This document shows, piece by piece, positions 59,103 through 64,000 of a stretch of 64,000 nt of DNA (position 1 is its first letter; every line of letters begins with the position of its first letter). The DNA comes from DAISWL01 sp036826375 (lineage in GTDB: Bacteria; Patescibacteriota; Saccharimonadia; Saccharimonadales; HK-STAS-PATE-42). The position numbers and the translations under genes were made by a program. The DNA is taken from NCBI GenBank assembly GCA_036826375.1, contig DAISWL010000001.1, positions 1-64,000 on the forward strand, written 5' to 3'. A model generated the notes under the pieces. It was not told where the DNA came from and searched no databases. It worked only from the letters and a program-made list of their open reading frames with translations.

Positions 59103-59507
59103 TTAATTAGCTAACTCAACTTTTATTTGTTTATTGTTTTTATATTTTTCATATAAATTTTTATCAAAGGTTATAAACTTATCACAGTCACTTCTGATTG
59201 CCACCGCTAACTGCAGGGCATCTTCAAAATCATTACCCAAACAATTTTGATAAGCCCATTCAAAGTCTGTATCCGATAAACTATTCATATTAAAATCTGC
59301 CAAAAATTGTTGCAATATGTTCAGATCGTACACCTTGAGCCCAAAATGGATCACTAAATGCCCTGTCAAAGTTGATATATTGGCATTTCCATAATGTTTA
59401 CGCATTATTTCTTCGGCAGTTTTTTTAGATTTTCTATCTAAAATTAATTCCAGCAATACATTAGCATCTAAAAATATTGAATCTGAATTAGCTGTTATAT
59501 TTTTCAT
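59103..59507 (-). CDS. PIN-domain toxin
   Basis: RNase-fold toxin of a type II toxin-antitoxin pair (VapC-like). The acidic residues are in FLDANVLLELILD near the N-terminus, in the middle (LSDTDFEWAYQNCLGNDFEDALQLAVA), and the last in CDKFITFDKN. It overlaps the antitoxin gene by 20 bases. The 134-residue length is typical. Target RNA unknown. Confidence 0.88.
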   Translation of the reverse strand: MKNITANSDSIFLDANVLLELILDRKSKKTAEEIMRKHYGNANISTLTGHLVIHFGLKVYDLNILQQFLADFNMNSLSDTDFEWAYQNCLGNDFEDALQLAVAIRSDCDKFITFDKNLYEKYKNNKQIKVELAN

Positions 59508-59748
59508 TTAAAGATTCACCGTAAAGTTGCTTTATAGATTTACTATTATCGTACTTAAAATTTTTCCTGGGAGCAGAATTAAGAGCATCTAAGCCGGTAA
59601 CCGCCTTTTGTTCGCGCTTAGATTTTTGAGGTACCAACCTCACTGGGTTTGAGTTTCTATAAGTCAGCAGAAATTCTTCGCCGGCGCTAACCCTTGCTAA
59701 CACATCGCCCATATTTTTTCTGAATTCTAAGGCTGTAATTGTTTTCAT
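59488..59748 (-). CDS. Phd/YefM-like antitoxin
   Basis: Antitoxin partner of the PIN toxin. The 86 residues have an N-terminal Phd/YefM DNA-binding fold (KTITALEFRKNMGDVLARVSAGEEFLLTYRNSNPVRLVP) and a C-terminal tail that would wrap the toxin. It comes first in the pair, as is usual, and overlaps the toxin by 20 bases. Confidence 0.85.
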   Translation of the reverse strand: MKTITALEFRKNMGDVLARVSAGEEFLLTYRNSNPVRLVPQKSKREQKAVTGLDALNSAPRKNFKYDNSKSIKQLYGESLNEKYNS

Positions 59749-59818
59749 GGTTTAAGTTTAACATGAAGTTTAACTTAAAGTCAATAATTTTATTCTTAAA
59801 CTTAAATTAGCACCTGCT

Positions 59819-60661
59819 CTAGTTTGATTTTGTCAGAGTTAACCAGTAGAATCTTTCTTGATTACCCTTTTTGCCGCTAATCTGATTATCACGCTTAAAC
59901 TTAATTACTAAGTTGTTAAGCTTGAGCCAATCTTCTAAATTTTTGAGAATTTGACGACGAATAGCACTGTTTTTAACTACGCCGGAGTTGAGATCGCTAG
60001 CCTGACCTTCAAATTGAGGTTTGGCCATAGCTAAAATATCGGGGTTAGAATTTGTAACTTTACTTAAGTTTAGTAAACTTGGCAAAATTTTAGTTAAAGA
60101 TATAAAACTGACATCAATTACAATTACATCAATTTTTTGGCTAGTTTTGAAATCTCTAATATCAGTTTTCTCATGCAATTCAACCTGTTCATTGAATCTG
60201 AGCTCGGGCACCATCTGATTGGTGCCAACTTCAACTGCAACTACTTTTTTAGCTCCGTTATTAAGTGCATATTGAGTGAAACCCCCGGTTGAGCTGCCAA
60301 CATCTAGCACAACTTTTCCGTTGAAGCTGAATTTGAAAGCCTCGGAGGCATCGGATAGCTTATCGCCAGCTCTTGAAACTGTTGAAGAATTTGCCCCAGC
60401 AACTAACTTAAGCTTAGCTATATGATTTTTATCAATAGTTTTTGAAGGCCTTAGTACTGGACGATTATCAAACTTAACTAAACTTCGCCGAACAAGATCG
60501 GCTCCGTGAGAACGTGAACGTGCCAAACCCAGAAGGAACAAGGCCTCATCCGCCCTTATGTAATCTGGGCTTGAACTATCCGTTTGATTAAAAACAGATT
60601 TACCTCGTTTCTTTTCAACATAAGTTTTATTAAGTTTAAGTTTACGGTAGCGATGTTTCAT
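59819..60661 (-). CDS. tlyA: TlyA-family rRNA 2'-O-methyltransferase
   Basis: TlyA methylates riboses in 16S and 23S rRNA (C1409 and C1920 where studied). It has an S4 RNA-binding domain (ADEALFLLGLARSRSHGADLVRRSLVKFDNRPVLRPSKTI) followed by an RrmJ/FtsJ-like methyltransferase with motif I KVVLDVGSSTGGFTQYALNNGAKKVVAVEVG and the Asp/Lys tetrad residues in VIVIDVSFISL and AMAKPQFEG. A 30-residue basic extension precedes the S4 domain. Length 280 is normal. Confidence 0.92.
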   Translation of the reverse strand: MKHRYRKLKLNKTYVEKKRGKSVFNQTDSSSPDYIRADEALFLLGLARSRSHGADLVRRSLVKFDNRPVLRPSKTIDKNHIAKLKLVAGANSSTVSRAGDKLSDASEAFKFSFNGKVVLDVGSSTGGFTQYALNNGAKKVVAVEVGTNQMVPELRFNEQVELHEKTDIRDFKTSQKIDVIVIDVSFISLTKILPSLLNLSKVTNSNPDILAMAKPQFEGQASDLNSGVVKNSAIRRQILKNLEDWLKLNNLVIKFKRDNQISGKKGNQERFYWLTLTKSN

Positions 60662-60689
60662 TATCCCTAGTTTAACACGCTCTAGCTAC

Positions 60690-60719
60690 TTGACTAAATA
60701 TGCCTACATAATATATAAT
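60690..60719 (+). promoter_or_regulatory. promoter of the RelB/YafQ-like pair, leaderless type
   Basis: TTGACT (60690-60695), an 18-bp spacer and TATAAT (60714-60719) end seven bases before the antitoxin ATG at 60727. The message should be leaderless or nearly so. Confidence 0.6.
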
Positions 60720-60726
60720 TTGTAGT

Positions 60727-60984
60727 ATGAGTAAAGTAATATCAGTTAGATTAGATGATAGCGTTCGAGATGATGCCAAAAAACTAGCTGCAGATTTAGG
60801 CTTAAGTTTAAGTTCAATAATTAATTCTTACCTGAAGCAAGTTAGCGCCACCAGGCAGATTACCCTGTTTGCTCCAGAGGTATTAGATTCTCGAACAAAC
60901 AGAATGCTTGTAGAAATAGATAGGGAGAAAACTTCCAAAAGTTTTAGTGATGTAGATGATTTGATGACCGATTTAGAGAATTAA
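60727..60984 (+). CDS. RelB/DinJ-like antitoxin
   Basis: 85-residue antitoxin with an N-terminal ribbon-helix-helix (VISVRLDDSVRDDAKKLAADLGLSLSSIINSYLKQVSATRQITL), the DinJ pattern, and an acidic tail (SFSDVDDLMTDLEN) expected to bind the toxin. The toxin gene follows after two bases. Confidence 0.88.
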   Translation: MSKVISVRLDDSVRDDAKKLAADLGLSLSSIINSYLKQVSATRQITLFAPEVLDSRTNRMLVEIDREKTSKSFSDVDDLMTDLEN

Positions 60985-60986
60985 GC

Positions 60987-61244
60987 ATGGATATATCCTA
61001 TAAGCCCAGCTTCAAAAAGCAATTCAAAAGGCTAGATTCAAAAACCAGAGATAAGTTTAAACAGAGGCTAGAACTTTTTATGGAAGATCCGAGGCAACCA
61101 GCCCTAAGGCTTCACCCACTTAAAGGAACTCTCGCTGGTATGTGGAGCATCAATGTAACTGGTGATATTAGAGCAGTTTTTAAGTATGATGGCCAATCGA
61201 TAGTTATATTCTATATGATAGGCACGCATTCTCAGCTCTACTGA
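60987..61244 (+). CDS. YafQ/RelE-type mRNA interferase toxin
   Basis: 85-residue toxin of the RelE superfamily, YafQ-like: YKPSFKKQFKRLDSKTRDKFKQRLELFMEDPRQPALRLHPLKGTLAGMWSINVTGDIRAVFKYDGQ..IFYMIGTHSQLY, where HPLKG, W-S-I-N, DIRAVF and GTHSQLY match the family. The catalytic Arg and Asp pair is in GDIRAVF, with His in GTHSQLY. It follows its antitoxin by two bases. Confidence 0.88.
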   Translation: MDISYKPSFKKQFKRLDSKTRDKFKQRLELFMEDPRQPALRLHPLKGTLAGMWSINVTGDIRAVFKYDGQSIVIFYMIGTHSQLY

Positions 61245-61334
61245 TGAATACAAAATTCGTTACCTTTTATACCTGAAATCACTTTTTAAGCTCTCAAGAT
61301 AGTAGACATAGAACATAATTTTACAAAAACTCTG

Positions 61335-62822
61335 CTACTTGGCGTACTCTACTGCCCTAGTTTCCCTGATCACATTAACCTTAATTGTTCCAGGGTAGCT
61401 CATAGTACTCTCAATTTTGTTGGCGATATCCCGAGCTAATTTTATTGCGCTTAAGTCATCAATGTCACCAGGGCGAACTATCACCCTAATCTCGCGTCCG
61501 GCTGAAATTGCGTAGGCTTTATCAATGCCTGGGAATCCGGTGGCAACGTTTTCAAGATCTCGCATTCTTTCTGCAAAATTTTCTGCTGAAATGTTGCGCG
61601 CTCCGGGTCGGGCGGCAGAGATGGCATCTACAATTCTGACTACTAGTGCTTCGGGGGTTGTGGCTTCCATATCATCGTGATGAGCCTCAATTGCGTGAGA
61701 AATCTCTTCACTTAAACCATATTTCCTGGCCAACTCTCCTCCAATATGGTGATGCTTGCCTTCTAGTTTATGGCTGAGGGCTTTGCCGAAATCATGCAAA
61801 AGAGCGGCGGTTTTGGCAATTTTTACATCGGCGCCAACTTCTTCGGCTATCATAGCGGCTAAATGACTCATTTCGGTACAGTGCTTTAGAACATTTTGGC
61901 CATAGCTTGTTCTAAACTTAAGCTCACCTAAGTAGCGCATTATTTCAGCGGGAACGCCAACTACTCCGGCTTCCCTACAGGCATCTTCGGCGGCTATATC
62001 AATTTCTTTATCAATCTGTTTTTCAGCTTTTTGAACAACTTCTTCAATTCTGGCTGGATGTATTCTCCCATCTTTAATCAACAGTTCCATTGTCTGCCTG
62101 GCAACTTGCCTGCGAACAGGATCAAAACTGGAAAAAACTATCATTCCAGGGGTATCATCTACTAAAATATCTACACCTGTTGCTCGCTGAAGAGCTTGAA
62201 TGTTTCTACCTTCTTTTCCGATGATTCTACCCTTCATTTCTTCATTTTCAAGAGGTATGGCAATTGTTGTTCGCTCAGCCGTAACCTCGCTAGCCATTCG
62301 TTCCATGGCTGTTAAAAGAACTGTTTGAGCTCGCTCTTCGGCATCTTTTTCTGCAGTTTGCTGCAACTTTGCAATTAAGTTTTGCAAATCGTTAGATGTA
62401 TCTTTTTCTACCATTGCAAGAAGCTTTTCTTTGGCTTCCTCTTTTTTTAATCCCGCAATTTTTTCTAACTTTTCTTGCTGTTTCCCTCTTATTGTTCGGA
62501 TTTCATTTTTGAGATCCTCTAGTTCATCTTCTTGGGTTCTGACTTTTTCTGTACGCTTATCCAGCTCCTCTAATTTTTGATCTAGCGTTTCTTCACGCTT
62601 CGATATTCTATCTTCCTTTTCTTTGATTTCCCGCTTGGCCTCTTCGCTAAGCTTAAGGGCATCTTTTTTTGCCTCTATCAGAGTTTCATCGGCTTCTCTT
62701 TTGGCTTTTTCTTTTGCCTCTAGGGCCTGCTTTTCGGCTGAGCCAAGCTTCTGTTTTTGTAGAATCTGAGATCCGAAAAATCCAGCTACAAGAGCTCCAA
62801 CGGCGATTAAAATTAGAATCAT
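61335..62822 (-). CDS. rny: ribonuclease Y
   Basis: Membrane-anchored endoribonuclease that starts mRNA decay in monoderms. An N-terminal membrane helix (1-18) precedes a long charged coiled coil (about 25-165), a KH domain (PLENEEMKGRIIGKEGRNIQALQRATGVDILVDDTPGMIVFS) and an HD domain with the metal ligands in HCTEMSHLAAMIAEEVG and AALLHDFGKAL, then HHIGGELARKYG. The 495-residue length is close to the usual 520. This and the leaderless messages suggest an RNA-decay regime like that of other small Gram-positives. Confidence 0.96.
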   Translation of the reverse strand: MILILIAVGALVAGFFGSQILQKQKLGSAEKQALEAKEKAKREADETLIEAKKDALKLSEEAKREIKEKEDRISKREETLDQKLEELDKRTEKVRTQEDELEDLKNEIRTIRGKQQEKLEKIAGLKKEEAKEKLLAMVEKDTSNDLQNLIAKLQQTAEKDAEERAQTVLLTAMERMASEVTAERTTIAIPLENEEMKGRIIGKEGRNIQALQRATGVDILVDDTPGMIVFSSFDPVRRQVARQTMELLIKDGRIHPARIEEVVQKAEKQIDKEIDIAAEDACREAGVVGVPAEIMRYLGELKFRTSYGQNVLKHCTEMSHLAAMIAEEVGADVKIAKTAALLHDFGKALSHKLEGKHHHIGGELARKYGLSEEISHAIEAHHDDMEATTPEALVVRIVDAISAARPGARNISAENFAERMRDLENVATGFPGIDKAYAISAGREIRVIVRPGDIDDLSAIKLARDIANKIESTMSYPGTIKVNVIRETRAVEYAK

Positions 62823-63090
62823 TTTTTCTCCTTTGTTACGGAATAGGTTTTTTAATTGAGAACAGATCGCGCCATCTTTTAATTAAATTTAAGATAAGAA
62901 CCAGTATTGAAATCGGGGATCTACTCTGTTTTTTTAAAAAATCCTAATAAAATTATTAAAACTACGATTAAACTTAAAAACTTACAAGCTATAAAATAGA
63001 TTTAGAATTGAAAAAGATTTATCAATGTCCCATCAACTTTATTACTAAATTAAGATACAAAATAAAAATGATTTTTTAAGTTTAATTAAA

Positions 63091-63166
63091 TGGTGGGGCT
63101 GGCTGGGTTCGAACCAGCGACCAATCGGTTATGAGCCGACTGCTCTAACCACTGAGCTACAGCCCC
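63091..63166 (-). tRNA. tRNA-Met (CAU), elongator type
   Basis: A 76-base tRNA: acceptor GGGGCTG pairs fully with CAGCCCC, D arm AGCTC...GAGC, anticodon stem GTCGG with CCGAT around CTCATAA (anticodon CAU), T arm GCTGGTTCGAACCCAGC, encoded CCA. A paired first base marks it as elongator; CAU can also belong to a tRNA-Ile lysidinylated at C34, which the sequence alone does not exclude. Confidence 0.9.
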
Positions 63167-63238
63167 CTAAAATAGCAATCTGACCTTATAAAGTATAAAC
63201 TATTTTTAAAAAGTTTAAAAGTGATATAGAATTATAGA

Positions 63239-63601
63239 GTGCTAAAAGTAATAAAACAAAAACTATTGATATTTTATAAATACGCTCGTACTAAAGAAGG
63301 GCTAATTTTACTGACCTGTGCGCTTATAGGTTTTACGATGATGGCGCAAACATTAGGCGCAATTAGGCATAATAAAAACCTTGATGCCCTAGTAGTTAAG
63401 CTTAATAATGAAATTGAGGTAGAGCAACTCAAAAAACAGAATCTAGAATTCAAAAAAAAGTATGCATCTAGCCCCGAGTATGCCGAATTAACTATGAAAG
63501 AAAAGTTCAATAAGGCCCTACCAGGAGAGCATGTGATACTAGTGCCAACTATTAAACCCTGGGTTGCCTCCGGCTTTGAAAATAACGTTGAAGATTTTTA
63601 A
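63239..63601 (+). CDS. FtsB/DivIC-like septum formation initiator
   Basis: Small bitopic protein of 120 residues starting with GTG. It has a basic cytoplasmic start, one membrane helix (about 20-38, LILLTCALIGFTMMAQTLG), a coiled coil (LVVKLNNEIEVEQLKKQNLEFKKKYASSPEYAELTMKEKFN), and the FtsB/DivIC-type end KALPGEHVILVPT, where the (L).L.PGE(V/I) signature stands. It would complete the FtsQ-FtsL-FtsB complex with the dcw genes. It lies alone on the plus strand between two tRNA genes. Confidence 0.75.
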   Translation: MLKVIKQKLLIFYKYARTKEGLILLTCALIGFTMMAQTLGAIRHNKNLDALVVKLNNEIEVEQLKKQNLEFKKKYASSPEYAELTMKEKFNKALPGEHVILVPTIKPWVASGFENNVEDF

Positions 63602-63626
63602 GAAAATAGATTCTTAACCTTAGAAT

Positions 63627-63660
63627 AAAAAAGAACCAGCAGCGCAGGTTCTTTTTTTTA
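63627..63660. terminator. Rho-independent terminator after the FtsB-like gene
   Basis: AAGAACC (63631-63637) and GGTTCTT (63647-63653) pair around a nine-base loop, with a T run after it on the plus strand and an A run before it, so it could work on both strands: after the FtsB-like gene and after the tRNA read from the other side. Confidence 0.85.
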
Positions 63661-63679
63661 TTCTGTTTTAAGCTTAATT

Positions 63680-63754
63680 TGGTTGCGGGGGAAGGATTCG
63701 AACCTCCGACCTCTTGGTTATGAGCCAAGCGAGCTGCCACTGCTCCACCCCGCG
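63680..63754 (-). tRNA. initiator tRNA-fMet (CAU)
   Basis: A 75-base tRNA with acceptor CGCGGGG facing CCCCGCA, that is, an unpaired C1-A72, the bacterial initiator signature needed for formylation. The anticodon loop is CTCATAA. The anticodon stem is CTTGG/CCAAG, so only two of the usual three G-C pairs are at its base. T arm CGGAGGTTCGAATCCTTCC, encoded CCA. Confidence 0.92.
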
Positions 63755-63804
63755 ATCAACTTTAAGTTTAGCAAAACTTAGATCTTAAAGCAAATTACTA
63801 GAAT

Positions 63805-63990
63805 CTATCTAGTGACCAACTTAATCTCTTTTGAGCTTCCCTTTCCATTAACCTCAAAAACCACAAACTCACCTTCTTTAAGCTTATAAATTGGCAATTC
63901 CGGATCTCCAAACCCCCTAAGCTCCTCTTCGACTTTCAACCAATCTATGGTTTCATCGGCTTCATAGTGAGGAATAAATTTTATTGGCAA
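63805..63990 (-). CDS. hypothetical protein, start uncertain
   Basis: A 61-codon frame read from TTG 63990; it stays open to the window edge, so the gene may start further on. The sequence PIKFIPHYEADETIDWLKVEEELRGFGDPELPIYKLKEGEFVVFEVNGKGSSKEIKLVTR reads as a small acidic beta-rich protein. I recognise no family. Confidence 0.5.
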   Translation of the reverse strand: MPIKFIPHYEADETIDWLKVEEELRGFGDPELPIYKLKEGEFVVFEVNGKGSSKEIKLVTR

Positions 63991-64000
63991 TATCCCACTA

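Noticed and set aside
1..64000. UGA read as glycine (genetic code 25)
   Set aside because: topA ends naturally in TGA at 19583-19585 directly overlapping the next gene's start, and core proteins align without internal TGA codons.
1..64000. CRISPR array
   Set aside because: Repeats seen are dispersed palindromes or short words; none is a regularly spaced array with unique spacers, and no cas gene is present.

Overview
The window looks like a piece of chromosome from a small-genome monoderm bacterium of the Patescibacteria (CPR), most likely Saccharibacteria or a close relative. The grounds are an A+T-rich sequence, a reduced but complete division and peptidoglycan gene set, short divergent versions of core enzymes (an alanyl-tRNA synthetase of only 648 residues), TGA used as a stop (topA ends in TGA, so not the UGA=Gly code of Gracilibacteria), and many small orphan proteins. 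The lineage call is inference; no rRNA lies in the window.

Layout. 1-21.5 kb is mostly plus strand: two orphan genes; gatC-gatA, then a minus-strand two-component/ABC cassette wedged between gatA and gatB; mnmA, dus, a CDF-like protein, a PIG-V-like mannosyltransferase with ChbG-like and GT2 genes opposite; alaS, topA, a flavin-reductase-like gene and a sigma-region-4/HARE-HTH regulator. 21.5-22.9 kb is non-coding, and gene polarity flips here. It holds a 28-bp dif-like site, so I read it as the replication terminus. 22.9-31.4 kb (minus) is the dcw cluster mraZ-rsmH-ftsL-ftsI-ftsW-murG-ftsQ, with MraZ boxes upstream and an orphan HExxH peptidase gene inserted on the other strand. 32-40.6 kb (minus) is an envelope run: GH1-like pseudoenzyme, receiver protein, CtpA protease, CHAP hydrolase, anchored proteins, xseA/xseB, flippase-like protein. 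41.6-45.4 kb: rplT-rpmI-infC, comM, galU. 46.6-55.7 kb: argS, rhodanese, HTH-phosphoribosyltransferase, lysS, greA, a heliorhodopsin, a laccase-domain protein, mraY, a GIY-YIG protein. 55.8-64 kb: tRNA-Ser, uppP, a metal P-type ATPase, two toxin-antitoxin pairs, tlyA, rny, tRNA-Met, an FtsB-like gene and initiator tRNA.

How the genes work together. mraY, murG, uppP, ftsW, ftsI, ftsL, ftsQ and the FtsB-like protein build and divide the wall. gatCAB, alaS, argS, lysS, mnmA, dus, tlyA, infC, rpmI and rplT serve translation. Many housekeeping genes have a -35 like TTTATA, a 17-bp spacer and TATACT only 6-7 nt before the ATG, so their mRNAs should be leaderless. Lone plus-strand orphan genes in the minus-strand half use TTGACA promoters, and at least two have a Shine-Dalgarno.

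Most striking signals: (1) the short palindrome-like word TAAGCTTA/TAAGTTTA/TAAACTTA, present at several copies per kb in genes and spacers, including paired as a hairpin; comM is in the window, so an uptake-sequence or HIP1-like role is worth testing; (2) a palindromic element inserted in frame (HPELDSGSP) in gatA (twice), alaS and topA; (3) a heliorhodopsin; (4) a GH1-fold protein lacking both catalytic glutamates; (5) an AUC start on infC; (6) a dif-like site; (7) a dinucleotide-repeat frameshift that could switch a gene on and off.
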